From Propionispora hippei DSM 15287 (GTDB taxonomy: Bacteria > Bacillota > Negativicutes > Propionisporales > Propionisporaceae), in the NCBI RefSeq assembly GCF_900141835.1, contig NZ_FQZD01000007.1, positions 1 to 64,000 on the forward strand: a DNA stretch of 64,000 bases, read 5' to 3'. Within the stretch, counting starts at the first letter, position 1; each line of letters opens with the position of its first letter. Position numbers and translations under genes: made by a program. Below, piece by piece: positions 1 to 8,356 of this stretch. The notes below the pieces were generated by a model. It was not told the origin of the DNA. It made no database searches and saw nothing but the letters and a program-made list of their open reading frames with translations.

Positions 1-254
1 CCCAGGCTAGTCTTTAGTGTTTTTTCGCTGTAGCCGTTACGGCTATTATCGGTTTCCTTATTACGATAATCGTACTTGCTATAGCCTAATTCATCATCTA
101 ATTCGCCTTCCAGTCCATTTTCTAAAACGGTACTTACCATTTCCTTAAACAGTTCCTGGACTCCGGCAACATCGTTAATTCCGGCTCTTTGTAGCAGTTC
201 TAGTAATTTCTTTCTTTGTTCTCGTCGTTCCGGGGTGATTTTTCTTTTTACCAT
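1..254 (-). CDS. IS256-family (mutator) transposase, N-terminal fragment
   Basis: The reading frame starts at an ATG at 254 behind an AGGTT-rich ribosome site (minus strand, about 261-267) and stays open to the window edge, giving 84 residues. It begins MVKRKITPERREQRKKLLEL and continues with ELDDELGYSKYDYRNKETDN and RNGYSEKTLKT, which are hallmark N-terminal stretches of IS256-type transposases. The DDE catalytic core would lie further left, outside the window, so intactness cannot be judged. The protein cuts and joins DNA at the element ends. Confidence 0.9.
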   Translation of the reverse strand, partial: MVKRKITPERREQRKKLLELLQRAGINDVAGVQELFKEMVSTVLENGLEGELDDELGYSKYDYRNKETDNSRNGYSEKTLKTSL

Positions 255-329
255 AATTAAAACCTCCAAGTTCGGTGCTTCTATTTTACACCATCTTGGA
301 GGTTTACACAGTTTTCGGGATAGTCTCCA
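1..329 (-). mobile_element. IS256-family insertion sequence, right-hand portion cut by window edge
   Basis: The piece contains the start of a mutator-type transposase on the minus strand and, beyond it, an end-like sequence at about 301-329 that reads GAGACTATCCCGAAAACTGT on the minus strand. Ends with an AAACTGTGTAAAC core are usual for this family. The other end and most of the transposase lie outside the window. The element abuts a repeat-coding gene whose 5' part is missing, so it probably inserted into that gene. The exact boundary could be a few bases either side of 329. Confidence 0.85.
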
Positions 330-756
330 AGATAAAAAAATCCCACCGCATCACATGGCACCGCCACCACCGCCACCGCATCATATGGCACCGCCACCAC
401 CACCGCATCATATGGCACCGCCACCACCACCACCGCATCATATGGCACCGCCGCCTCCGCCCCCGCATCATATGGCACCGCCACCGCATCACATGGCACC
501 GCCGCCCCCGCCACCGCATCATATGGCACCGCCGCCTCCGCCACCGCATCATATGGCACCGCCGCCCCCGCCCCCGCATCATATGGCACCGCCGCCTCCG
601 CCGCCGCATCACATGGCACCGCCGCCCCCGCCGCCGCATCATATGGCACCACCGCCACCGCCTCCGCATCATCCCGCTCCGCCACATTTGAAAGAAGTGG
701 AGCCGCCCATGCATCCGGTTGCTCCGCCAGAAAAAGGAGAAGTACCGGAAGATTGA
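328..756 (+). pseudogene. His-Pro-rich HHMAPPPPPP repeat protein, 5' end removed by IS insertion
   Basis: An open frame runs from inside the IS end to a TGA at 754-756. The part outside the IS holds eleven HHMA-plus-polyproline units, then a tail with HHPAPPHLKEVEPPMHPVAP and EKGEVPED. An in-frame ATG at 235 exists only within IS sequence, so the native start and any signal peptide are gone from this copy. Histidine pairs at regular spacing suggest metal binding or a stiff polyproline spacer, but no family was recognised and function is unknown. A hairpin terminator follows at 779-812. It may still be expressed as a fusion starting in the IS; nothing proves that. Confidence 0.6.
349..666 (+). 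repeat. Tandem minisatellite encoding HHMAPPPPPP units
   Basis: There are eleven in-frame units: nine of 30 bp, one of 27 bp (the second) and one of 21 bp (the fifth). Each begins with two His codons, ATG GCA, then proline codons that vary between CCA, CCC, CCG and CCT. Length changes are all multiples of three, so the frame is kept. This is the usual signature of a length-variable coding repeat. Confidence 0.95.
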
Positions 757-778
757 TGTAATATCTTTAACATGAATG

Positions 779-812
779 GCCGCATTCATCTACAATTGGT
801 GAATGCGGTTTT
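779..812 (+). terminator. Rho-independent terminator after the repeat gene
   Basis: The arms CCGCATTCA (780-788) and TGAATGCGG (800-808) form a 9-bp stem followed by TTTT. It separates the repeat gene from the downstream transporter. Confidence 0.75.
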
Positions 813-840
813 CCAAAAAATTAAGAGAGGAGGGGATGAC

Positions 841-2046
841 ATGTTTTTAAAAGAAGGATTGATTTTAGCCTTCATCCTTGTTGTCTTTTCTGTTGGTAAA
901 AGCCCTTTTTTCTCAATTGACCGAATCGGTGCGGCTATTATAGCATCTATATTGTCAATAAATCTTGGGAACCTAACTTTTTCCCAGGCTTTAAGCTCAA
1001 TTGACTTTAGGACATTAACTATTTTGTTTTTTATGATGATTGTAATCGCCAATTTAAAGGTAGCTGGCTTCTTCGAATTGCTTGGCCAATGCATATCAAA
1101 TAAAGTATCAACGAAACGGCAATTACTTTTAGTCGTTATCGGGATTAGCGGAATTCTGTCAGCCATATGTATCAATGATATTGTCTGTTTGTTATTAACC
1201 CCCATAGTATTACTTGTTTGCCGGCAAGGAGAATGTGCCCCCTTACCGCATTTATTAGGCTTAGCCATTGCTTCCAACATTGGTAGTGCTGCGACTTTAC
1301 TTGGCAATCCGCAAAATATATTGATAGCAAACCTGTCACAGATTTCATTTATCTCGTATTTTTCAACAGCAGTTCCCATTGCATTGATAGGTTTGCTTAT
1401 ATGCTATTGGTTAATTGCCTTGTTTTATAAAAAAGAGCTTGTGGGAACTATAAGTTTTAAAATTGAAAATGATTTTCATTATGATAGATATCATATTTGC
1501 AAGAGTTTGGTCATTTTATTGCTTGTTGTTTGTGCATATATTTTTGGCGGAGACTTAGTGGTTAGTACAAGCCTTGGCGCAATGACTTTGCTCATAACTA
1601 AAAAACTAAATCCTGCTAAAATTTATGAGAATATTGATTTTGGTTTATTGCTTATCTTCGCTGGGTTATTTATAGTAGTAGGCGGCTTACAACATAACGG
1701 CGCCGTTGATTGGGCAATGAAGAACGTACTTACTCTAAATGTCCACAGTTTTTATTCCCTGGGGTTAATTACAATTTTTCTTTCCAATCTAATTAGTAAT
1801 GTTCCAGCCGTATTGTTATTGAAGTTTTTCGCACCGGCTGTCGGAGTAGATATTTGGTGGAAGTCGCTAGCTTTGTTTTCAACGTTTGCAGGAAATTTGA
1901 CACTATCAGGATCGATGGCAAATCTTATAGTCGCAGAAACTGCCAAACGCGAACAAATAAATATAGGCTTCTGGGAGTTTATAAAAATTGGATTTCCTAT
2001 CACAGTATTAACATCATGCATAACGTTAATTGCAGTGTCTGTTTAG
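841..2046 (+). CDS. SLC13/ArsB-NhaD superfamily permease (YbiR-like)
   Basis: The 401-residue protein is almost entirely hydrophobic, with about ten to eleven predicted membrane segments. The stretch ASNIGSAATLLGNPQNILIA near residue 145-165 matches the substrate-site hairpin of the ArsB/NhaD/DASS ion-transporter superfamily, and a second half-motif (SNVPAVLLL) lies near residue 320. Members move anions or exchange Na+/H+ in the inner membrane; YbiR-type proteins have no settled substrate. ATG 841 is chosen because GAGGAGG sits at 829-835; the longer frame from 772 would run through the preceding terminator. It stands alone with terminators on both sides. Confidence 0.82.
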   Translation: MFLKEGLILAFILVVFSVGKSPFFSIDRIGAAIIASILSINLGNLTFSQALSSIDFRTLTILFFMMIVIANLKVAGFFELLGQCISNKVSTKRQLLLVVIGISGILSAICINDIVCLLLTPIVLLVCRQGECAPLPHLLGLAIASNIGSAATLLGNPQNILIANLSQISFISYFSTAVPIALIGLLICYWLIALFYKKELVGTISFKIENDFHYDRYHICKSLVILLLVVCAYIFGGDLVVSTSLGAMTLLITKKLNPAKIYENIDFGLLLIFAGLFIVVGGLQHNGAVDWAMKNVLTLNVHSFYSLGLITIFLSNLISNVPAVLLLKFFAPAVGVDIWWKSLALFSTFAGNLTLSGSMANLIVAETAKREQINIGFWEFIKIGFPITVLTSCITLIAVSV

Positions 2047-2144
2047 GATAATTGAAGATATACCGTTTCCTGATAGGAACCCTATGCCGATATTGTTGAT
2101 TTGGTAACACTAATTTAACTAATGGAAGAGTGGCTTGCGATATT

Positions 2145-2181
2145 AAAGAGTTAACGGATTTTTATTCGTTGACTCTTTTTC
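2145..2181 (+). terminator. Rho-independent terminator after the permease gene
   Basis: The arms AAAGAGTTAACG and CGTTGACTCTTT (one mismatch) flank a short AT-rich loop and are followed by a T-rich run. Confidence 0.75.
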
Positions 2182-2210
2182 TTTGTCCACGCTATTCTAT
2201 GAAAATATAT

Positions 2211-2243
2211 TTGACAAGTTATATATAACTTTGCTAATATAAA
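2211..2243 (+). promoter_or_regulatory. padR promoter with 16-bp palindromic operator
   Basis: A consensus -35 TTGACA lies at 2211-2216 and a TAATAT-type -10 near 2235-2240. Between them AAGTTATATATAACTT (2216-2231) is a perfect palindrome that fills most of the spacer. A regulator bound there would block RNA polymerase. The next gene encodes a PadR repressor, so autoregulation is the simple reading (inference). Confidence 0.7.
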
Positions 2244-2276
2244 AGTGAAGTTAATTCCAATTTTGGAGGGCATGGC

Positions 2277-2834
2277 ATGGCTTTAAATCACACCCTATTG
2301 GGTTTATTATCTTTTAACCCTATGACAGGATACCAACTTAAACAACTATTTGAATCGTCCATCAATCATTTTTGGAATGCCCATATGAGCCAGATTTATC
2401 GTGAACTTAGTTCCATGGAGAAAAAAGGGTGGGTAACCTCCATCATAGAACCGCAGGAAGGTAAGCCTGATAAAAAAATCTATTCCGTTACACAGGCGGG
2501 AACGGAAGTATTCAGACGCTGGCTGCAGGAGTTTCCCGAAACGATGGAAGAAGCAGGACGAAGTGAATTTTTGGCGCGAATTTTTTTTGCCTCCCACATT
2601 GATCCAGCCGACTTGGCATATGAACTGCGACGCTTTATGCGTAAACAGCAAGATCAACTTAATTCATATAAAGAGACGGAAGCCCAGATTAAGGAACACC
2701 AAAAAAAAGGAGATTCCGGTGCTGTGTTTTGGTATATGACACTTAGACGAGGCGTCAAAACAACGGAAGCAGCCATTGAATGGGCACAAGAATGTCTGCA
2801 GTTGGTGGAGGAAATAAAGCGGAGTAAAGAATAA
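2277..2834 (+). CDS. PadR-family transcriptional regulator
   Basis: The 185-residue protein starts with a winged-helix domain (ALNHTLLGLLSFNPMTGYQL, residues 2-21, then MSQIYRELSSMEKKGWV) typical of PadR/Vir-type repressors. The C-terminal half, about 95-180, is helical and fits the PadR C-terminal dimerisation/ligand domain. ATG 2277 follows GGAGGG at 2265-2270. It leads a probable three-gene operon with a flavodoxin-type reductase and a VC0807-like membrane protein, and probably represses its own promoter in response to a small molecule, as family members do with phenolics or drugs. Confidence 0.9.
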   Translation: MALNHTLLGLLSFNPMTGYQLKQLFESSINHFWNAHMSQIYRELSSMEKKGWVTSIIEPQEGKPDKKIYSVTQAGTEVFRRWLQEFPETMEEAGRSEFLARIFFASHIDPADLAYELRRFMRKQQDQLNSYKETEAQIKEHQKKGDSGAVFWYMTLRRGVKTTEAAIEWAQECLQLVEEIKRSKE

Positions 2835-2857
2835 AGGGTTTAGATTATGTTAAATAG

Positions 2858-3631
2858 ATGAAATGGCAAGAGGTGAGTCAAGTAAAAAAAATCGTAGCTA
2901 TCAACGGTAGCCCCAAAGGTAAGGCCAGCAATACCGATGTCATGGTCAGTGCTTTTTTAAAGGGAGCACAAGCGGCAGGGGCTGAAACGGTAAATATCTT
3001 TCTGGCGGAAAAGGACATAAAGCATTGCAGAGGCTGCCTGGCCTGCTGGCTTATCACACCCGGTCAATGTGTGATAAAGGATGCTATGGGTGAAATATTG
3101 GCTCTTTGCGAAGGCGCAGATATTTTTGTGTTGGCTACTCCCCTTTATTTTGATAACATTTCCGGTATGCTGAAGGATTTTATGGATCGCATGATCGTCA
3201 AAGGGGATCCTCATTTTGAAAAAGTATCGAATGGAGAATGCCGGCACTTAAAAAATGTAGACACGCCTTCGGCGAAGCTTGTCATGATAGCTAATTGCGG
3301 TTTTTCGGAAAGATCCCATTTTCAGGTGATATCCCACTGGGTCAACAGGGCGGCACTTAACATGAAGACAGAAGTACTCGGAGAATTCTACGCCGCTCAG
3401 GGAAGTCTTCTAAGTATCAATACCGACGAACTACGTCCGATTATTGCCGATTATCTAAAAAGCTTAGAAAACGCGGGCCGGGCAATTGCTTCAGGCCAAC
3501 GTGTATCTGAGGAAACCAAGCGGTTATTGGAACAGAACTTTATTCCTGATGAAGTTTATATTCAAAAAGCAAATAGATATTTTGACAATGTTTTGAATAG
3601 CAAACAAATAAAAAACAATGAGGGATTTTGA
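2858..3631 (+). CDS. NAD(P)H-dependent FMN reductase / flavodoxin-fold oxidoreductase
   Basis: This 257-residue protein has the flavodoxin-like signature KKIVAINGSPKGKASNTD (about residues 10-27), where GSPKGKASNT binds FMN phosphate, and TPLYFDNISGMLKDFMDR (about 95-112), which forms the FMN-ring loop. A CRGCLACW stretch with paired cysteines is common in the iron-sulfur-flavoprotein-like group, although the full 4Fe-4S cysteine set is not seen. It likely reduces quinones, nitro compounds or azo dyes in the cytoplasm. The start is unsure: ATG 2858 has a weak ribosome site and GTG 2873 is an alternative. The gene lies 23 bp after padR, so it is a probable PadR target. Confidence 0.8.
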   Translation: MKWQEVSQVKKIVAINGSPKGKASNTDVMVSAFLKGAQAAGAETVNIFLAEKDIKHCRGCLACWLITPGQCVIKDAMGEILALCEGADIFVLATPLYFDNISGMLKDFMDRMIVKGDPHFEKVSNGECRHLKNVDTPSAKLVMIANCGFSERSHFQVISHWVNRAALNMKTEVLGEFYAAQGSLLSINTDELRPIIADYLKSLENAGRAIASGQRVSEETKRLLEQNFIPDEVYIQKANRYFDNVLNSKQIKNNEGF

Positions 3632-4319
3632 AGGGGGGATTTTTATTTCGACAGATAAAAACGTTGCAGGAGCACCGTGGTATATTGTGCTTTCCCGGCA
3701 TTTTCCCGTGCGAACGCTGCTTGTTGACATGGCCATTCCCATACTGTGCTATTCTGTTTTAGCAAATTACGAAAAGCCTCTTGCCGGCATATTTTTCGCA
3801 GGAGTATGGAGCATAATGAGAGCGGTTTGGGAAAGTGTCCAACATAAAAAGGTATCCATATTTGCTTTGATGACCATTGTTTTTACGGTAGTAGAGTTTA
3901 TCATGTTTTACGTTTCCCGTAGCTTGTACTGGCTTTCTTTAGCTATACGAAGTGAATTTTATGGAATTCTTGTCATGGCAACTTTGGCTTTCAAGAAAAC
4001 TTTTATAGAAATAATGGTGGAAGAATCGAAAACGACCAATTTTACGGAGGAATTTAAAGAAACTAAGTATTACCGAAACTGTTGGAGATTGGTAACGGCT
4101 GCGTGGGGAGTCGCATATATTGCAAAAGGATTATTTTACCTGTATGTTGCACCGGAGCTTGATACGGGCCTTGCATTCACTATTCGGGCAATACTTGGCT
4201 GGCCTTTAGATATAATCCTGATTGCCTTTTCGATCCAGTTTCCGCATAAATATTGGCATCACGAATTTAAAAAGGGTAACATTACCATGCCGATTACAGC
4301 TAACGGGAAAGGCTCGTAG
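3618..4319 (+). CDS. VC0807-like integral membrane protein
   Basis: The 233-residue product has about five to six hydrophobic segments, with VRTLLVDMAIPILCYSVLAN (near residue 31) and later WGVAYIAKGLFYLYVAPELD. The pattern resembles the uncharacterised VC0807 family of membrane proteins. ATG 3618 overlaps the end of the reductase gene by 14 bp but has no ribosome site. A GAAGGGGGG site at 3629-3637 sits better for an in-frame ATT at 3645, so the true start may be non-canonical. Co-transcription with padR and the reductase is likely. Function is unknown. Confidence 0.65.
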   Translation: MRDFEGGIFISTDKNVAGAPWYIVLSRHFPVRTLLVDMAIPILCYSVLANYEKPLAGIFFAGVWSIMRAVWESVQHKKVSIFALMTIVFTVVEFIMFYVSRSLYWLSLAIRSEFYGILVMATLAFKKTFIEIMVEESKTTNFTEEFKETKYYRNCWRLVTAAWGVAYIAKGLFYLYVAPELDTGLAFTIRAILGWPLDIILIAFSIQFPHKYWHHEFKKGNITMPITANGKGS

Positions 4320-4348
4320 CGGTTGTTAGTACTCCTTTCGGTATGGAA

Positions 4349-4402
4349 GCACCCCATTAGGTAGACAGTATGTCATGCTGTTTACCTAATGGGGTGTTCT
4401 TC
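4349..4402 (+). terminator. Strong rho-independent terminator of the padR operon
   Basis: CACCCCATTAGGTAGACAG (4350-4368) pairs with CTGTTTACCTAATGGGGTG (4378-4396) with one mismatch; TTCTT follows. Confidence 0.85.
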
Positions 4403-4409
4403 AGTCAGG

Positions 4410-4600
4410 GGTAACTAGCTGTTTGAATTATTGCTATACTGCTCTCCTTTTAATCCGGTATCATACAGTTTCATAAACAGTGTGCTTACTGCTTAACGGA
4501 CGAAGAACCCAACCTAACATGTATGTTGAAGTGCTCAATTTTGTATAATAAATTAAGATAAATGAGTGTTAACCTGTCATTGAAAAGGACGAGCCGGTTG
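4410..4600 (+). repeat. Promoter region of the antiporter gene, duplicated at 10360-10557
   Basis: This gap holds AACTAGCTGTTTGA, TTGCTATACTGCTC, TTTCATAAACAGTGTGC, a TATAAT box (4544-4549) and GTGTTAACC..GTCATTGAAAAGG. All recur in the same order upstream of the antiporter relic near 10.5 kb. The rest of the 320-bp gap shows no gene. Confidence 0.75.
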
Positions 4601-4653
4601 AACGGCATGTACCGTTGGGTTATCCCCCGGTATAGCTGGGAATGGAGAATGAA

Positions 4654-6672
4654 ATGGATATATTAATCATCATATTGCTGCTGCTTTTCTGTCTGCTATT
4701 TTCCAATATCGTCAGTCATTATGTTCCGTCGGTCCCGACAGCACTTACGCAAATCGCCATGGGCATCGTGCTTGCCGTTGTCATTAAGGATATTTCATTT
4801 AAAATAGAAACGGGCTGGTTTTTGCTGCTGTTTGTCGCGCCGCTGTTATATAACGACGGAAGTCGTTTTCCGCGGGAGGAATTGTGGGAAATGCGCTTGC
4901 CGATTTTGGGCAATGCTATTATTCTGGTTATTATAACAACATTAGGCGGCGGCTGTTTTATTCACTGGATGATACCCGGCCTCCCGCTAACGGCGGCCTT
5001 TGCCCTGGCGGCTATTTTATCGCCTACGGACCCCGTGGCTGTGAACGGGATTGCCAAACGGATTCACATTCCCCAGAAGGTATTGTCACTCGTACGGGGA
5101 GAATCTTTAATCAATGATGCCTCGGGCCTGGTTGCCTTCAATTACGCAATCACGGCAGTCGTAACAGGTTACTTTTTACTGAACGAGGCAATTTTGGATT
5201 TTTCCTATAAATTCCTGGCCGGGGCAATAGCCGGTCTGCTATTGGGTTTTCTGGTAACCTGGCTGCGTTTTGCGCTGCGCCGACAAGGGATCGCCGATGT
5301 AACCTTTCATTCGCTGCTGCAGATAATGACGCCATTTGCCGTTTATCTTATAACGGAAGATGTTTTGCACGCTTCCGGCGTGATCGGGGTGGTAGCAGCC
5401 GGGATTGTTCATGCCCTGGTGAGAGAACGGACGGAAACCATGATCGCCGAAGAGCAGATCCTGACAGAAAACATCTGGTCCCTCGTTTTGTTTGTGCTAA
5501 ATGGGGTGGTATTCCTGTTATTAGGATTAAATATTCCTTCCTCCATGGCGGAAGCCGTGGCAGATCCGAGTATAAACAATTACCTGCTCATCGGCTATGC
5601 TGCTCTGATCGGAACAATTATTTTGGGAATCCGCTTTGTCTGGTCCTATCTCTTTTTTTATGTTGAATATTATTATGGCAGTAAAACGAAAGAGGTTGTT
5701 AAGCCCGATTTTCAGACAAATCTGATGATCGGTCTGACCGGAGTCCGGGGCGCCGTTACGATGGCAGGTGTTCTTTCCATACCCTATTTTTTAGCGAATG
5801 GAGATCAATTCCCGCGGCGGTCGCTTATTCTCTTTCTCGCAGCCGGCGTCATTCTGTTCACTTTAATCTTGGCAACCCTATTTTTACCGGTGTTGAGCAA
5901 AAGAGAAGCCGGTACAGCGGAGACCGGGGAAGAAATGGAGTTAGATGAAGCGAAAAGGAAAATTCTGCAGGAAGCGATTAAACAGCTTCGACTGGAAATG
6001 AATGAGGAAAATCGGTTCGCCGCTTATGAACTGATTGATGAATATAAGATCAGGCTCCGGCATCTCCAAGCGGAACCGATGACGCGTGATATAAAGATAT
6101 CCGAAATAAGGTTGATGGCATTGAAAAAAGAAAGGGAATATATACAGGCGGTCATGGCCAGGGGCGAGATGAGTGAAGCGGTGTTTATGTCAGTTGAAAA
6201 GTCACTTGACCGCCGGGAAGAAGCTCTTTCGGCCAATGTAAACTCCGGAGTCAGATATCTCATCGGCAGGATGATCAGAAACTGGAGGCGTTACAGAGGA
6301 CATTCCGGTAAAAAAGCCGGAGCTTTGGCTGGCGCGAAAGTACGGATCAGCGATGACATCCGGCTAAAGGCGCTGCAGGCCACGTATGATTTTTTGGAGA
6401 GTTATGCCCAGGAACATGACCGGGCTCATCTGGTTTATCCGGTCATGCTGGATTATCGGCGAATGATCGAGCGACTGGAGAGGCCGGTTAGACCAAGCAG
6501 TGAAGAGAAAAAACAGCAAAAGGAAGACCTGCGCATGCTGGTAATCGACATAGAGCGCTCAGAAATCATCAAAATGTTTGAAGTTGGAGAAATTACCAAG
6601 CAACAGGCAAAAGAGCTAAGAAGATTTGTCAATCATATTGAAAGTGTTGTGCTGTATGAATATGTTGAGTAA
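4654..6672 (+). CDS. Na+/H+ antiporter of the CPA1/NhaP type
   Basis: The protein has about 672 residues, with twelve or so membrane segments up to residue 415 and a long charged cytoplasmic tail. AILSPTDPVAV (near 124-134) carries the conserved Asp of CPA1 exchangers, and GESLINDASGLVAF (near 150) carries the second acidic/Asn-Asp motif, followed by LTGVRGAVTMA (near 365). It exchanges cytoplasmic Na+ (or K+) for H+ across the inner membrane. ATG 4654 is preferred because GGAG at 4644-4647 is well spaced; ATG 4642 is in frame. The last 42 residues are nearly identical to the relic at 10558-10686. Confidence 0.9.
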   Translation: MDILIIILLLLFCLLFSNIVSHYVPSVPTALTQIAMGIVLAVVIKDISFKIETGWFLLLFVAPLLYNDGSRFPREELWEMRLPILGNAIILVIITTLGGGCFIHWMIPGLPLTAAFALAAILSPTDPVAVNGIAKRIHIPQKVLSLVRGESLINDASGLVAFNYAITAVVTGYFLLNEAILDFSYKFLAGAIAGLLLGFLVTWLRFALRRQGIADVTFHSLLQIMTPFAVYLITEDVLHASGVIGVVAAGIVHALVRERTETMIAEEQILTENIWSLVLFVLNGVVFLLLGLNIPSSMAEAVADPSINNYLLIGYAALIGTIILGIRFVWSYLFFYVEYYYGSKTKEVVKPDFQTNLMIGLTGVRGAVTMAGVLSIPYFLANGDQFPRRSLILFLAAGVILFTLILATLFLPVLSKREAGTAETGEEMELDEAKRKILQEAIKQLRLEMNEENRFAAYELIDEYKIRLRHLQAEPMTRDIKISEIRLMALKKEREYIQAVMARGEMSEAVFMSVEKSLDRREEALSANVNSGVRYLIGRMIRNWRRYRGHSGKKAGALAGAKVRISDDIRLKALQATYDFLESYAQEHDRAHLVYPVMLDYRRMIERLERPVRPSSEEKKQQKEDLRMLVIDIERSEIIKMFEVGEITKQQAKELRRFVNHIESVVLYEYVE

Positions 6673-6686
6673 CCTGGAGGGATGAT

Positions 6687-6741
6687 TTCGCCGGGAAAAG
6701 GAAAATAATAAAAAATCGCATCAGAAGGGTTTCCCGGCGAA
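6687..6741. other. 12-bp inverted repeat without T-tract after the antiporter gene
   Basis: TTCGCCGGGAAA and TTTCCCGGCGAA are perfect inverted copies separated by about 30 bases. There is no T-run on either side, so it is either a weak terminator, an mRNA-stabilising hairpin or a protein site. Confidence 0.45.
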
Positions 6742-6872
6742 TAATTACGAAGGGGCTTCTTCTATGGCAACAATTCATTTTTTTTTCTATATGCCAGAAA
6801 AGAGAACATTTAAAGCGACATTCCCATATAAAATCTGTCTTCAATTTGAAATTTATAACTTTGAGGTAATAT

Positions 6873-7307
6873 ATGATAAAAGAATTTGAGCAAGCGAAAA
6901 TGAATGAAGTAATGAAAATATGGTTAGATACTACGATTAATGCACACTATTTTATTCCGGAAAAATATTGGGTTGATAGCGAGCGTATCGTGAGAGAACG
7001 CTATTTGCCTATAGCGAAAACATTTATTTATGATGAAGATAGTATTATTAAAGGATTTATTAGTATCATGGAGGGCTTTTTTATTGGAGCATTATTTGTT
7101 GCTAAAGAATATCAGCAGCAAGGAATAGGTCTAAAGCTAATTAATTATTGTAAAAAGTTATATCCTACATTAGAATTAGCTGTTTATGTTGATAACATGG
7201 GTGCGGTAGAGTTTTATAAACGATGTGGCTTTACAATTCAAACAGAGCAAGCTAATGAAGGTACCGGATTCAAAGAATATATCATGGTTTGGAATGGAAT
7301 TGAATGA
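6873..7307 (+). CDS. GNAT-family N-acetyltransferase
   Basis: The 144-residue product has the GNAT fold. GALFVAKEYQQQGIGLKLIN (about 76-95) contains the acetyl-CoA pyrophosphate loop QQGIG, and YVDNMGAVEFYKRCGF (about 107-122) is the usual C-terminal motif. It resembles small YjdJ/YiaC-type enzymes that acetylate amines or N-termini. GAGGT lies just before ATG 6873. The gene is visibly more AT-rich than its neighbours, which hints at separate origin. The acceptor substrate cannot be told. Confidence 0.88.
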   Translation: MIKEFEQAKMNEVMKIWLDTTINAHYFIPEKYWVDSERIVRERYLPIAKTFIYDEDSIIKGFISIMEGFFIGALFVAKEYQQQGIGLKLINYCKKLYPTLELAVYVDNMGAVEFYKRCGFTIQTEQANEGTGFKEYIMVWNGIE

Positions 7308-7432
7308 TTAAACCAGTACAGATGTAGGAGTATATAACGCTTCGGAAATAAAAAAAGATGACGATCAATGGCTAAACAGCGAGAACTGCACGTGATCGCT
7401 AAGCTCGGACAAAGAAGGAGCGACACCGGTGT

Positions 7433-8320
7433 TTAAACTGATTTTGTTATTTTTTGAATCAATCCCTCGCCGGTTTCGCTTAGAAAGGTTGAGCCTAAGA
7501 TCAGGATTCCACCGATTATTTGTGAATAGGTCATGGCTTCACCTAGCAGCACTGCGGAGAGGAATACCGCGGTAACCGGGTCAATATAACTGAGAATGGC
7601 AATGGTTTGTCCTTTTATTTCTTTCATGGATGTAAAGTATATCAGGTAGGCTAAGCCTGTATGTATGATGCCGACAACCAGGATCAGGAGTACAACTTGT
7701 CCATTTAGTGAAGCTAATGGAATTCCCTGATTATAAAAAAGACTGGGAAGCAATACCAGACCCGCCATAAAAAGCTGGATCAGCGTTGTTTCAAAACCGG
7801 ATAACCCTTTTATGAACTTGTTCATAAGTATTACACTGGCGTACAGGGCTGCTGCGGCCAGGCCGTAACCAATGCCTACTAAGTGTGTGTTAGAGAGGGT
7901 GGCTGAATTGTCGCCGTTTAATATCATAAAAAGCCCCGCTAAAGCGGCACTAATACAACCTATTTTGATCATGGTAAGGCGTTCTTTTAGAATCAAGGGA
8001 GACAGCATCATGACAAACATAGGGGCGAAGTAATAGCTCAGTGTCGCATTAGCTATTGTTGTGTATTTATAAGCCTGAAACAGGAATAGCCAATTAAAAC
8101 CGATGGCAGCACCGGACAGTAAAAGTATCCGTATGTTTTTCTTTACGAGCATAGGTGAAAATGTTTGTCCCATCATAAAGCCTGCACATATTAAAAATAC
8201 ACAGCCAATGATAGCCCGTAAAAAGGCAATATCCAGTGACGGCAGATTTATATTTTTAACGAACACTCCGATAGTGCCAAAAACAAGCATAGCAGTTATA
8301 AATTTTAGCTGATCTTTCAT
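7433..8320 (-). CDS. EamA/DMT-superfamily transporter
   Basis: The 295-residue protein has ten hydrophobic segments in two EamA repeats. FLRAIIGCVFLI (about 34-45) and AALYASVILMNKFIKG (about 155-170) begin typical repeat motifs, and the end of repeat two reads SYIDPVTAVFLSAVLLGEAM. Such proteins export metabolites such as amino acids or nucleotides through the cytoplasmic membrane. ATG 8320 is used. No partner gene is next to it, and a repeat element lies in its upstream gap. Confidence 0.9.
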   Translation of the reverse strand: MKDQLKFITAMLVFGTIGVFVKNINLPSLDIAFLRAIIGCVFLICAGFMMGQTFSPMLVKKNIRILLLSGAAIGFNWLFLFQAYKYTTIANATLSYYFAPMFVMMLSPLILKERLTMIKIGCISAALAGLFMILNGDNSATLSNTHLVGIGYGLAAAALYASVILMNKFIKGLSGFETTLIQLFMAGLVLLPSLFYNQGIPLASLNGQVVLLILVVGIIHTGLAYLIYFTSMKEIKGQTIAILSYIDPVTAVFLSAVLLGEAMTYSQIIGGILILGSTFLSETGEGLIQKITKSV

Positions 8321-8356
8321 GCGGTAGTCATCTCATTTCATTGTAATTTTGATGCC

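Noticed and set aside
349-666. Looked like a CRISPR array at first glance
   Set aside because: Units are directly adjacent coding repeats without unique spacers and encode HHMAPPPPPP.
304-789. Arg-rich minus-strand and second plus-strand open frames over the repeat array
   Set aside because: They arise because the 30-bp repeat lacks stops in several frames. Only the plus frame ending at 756 gives a regular protein repeat with a sensible tail.
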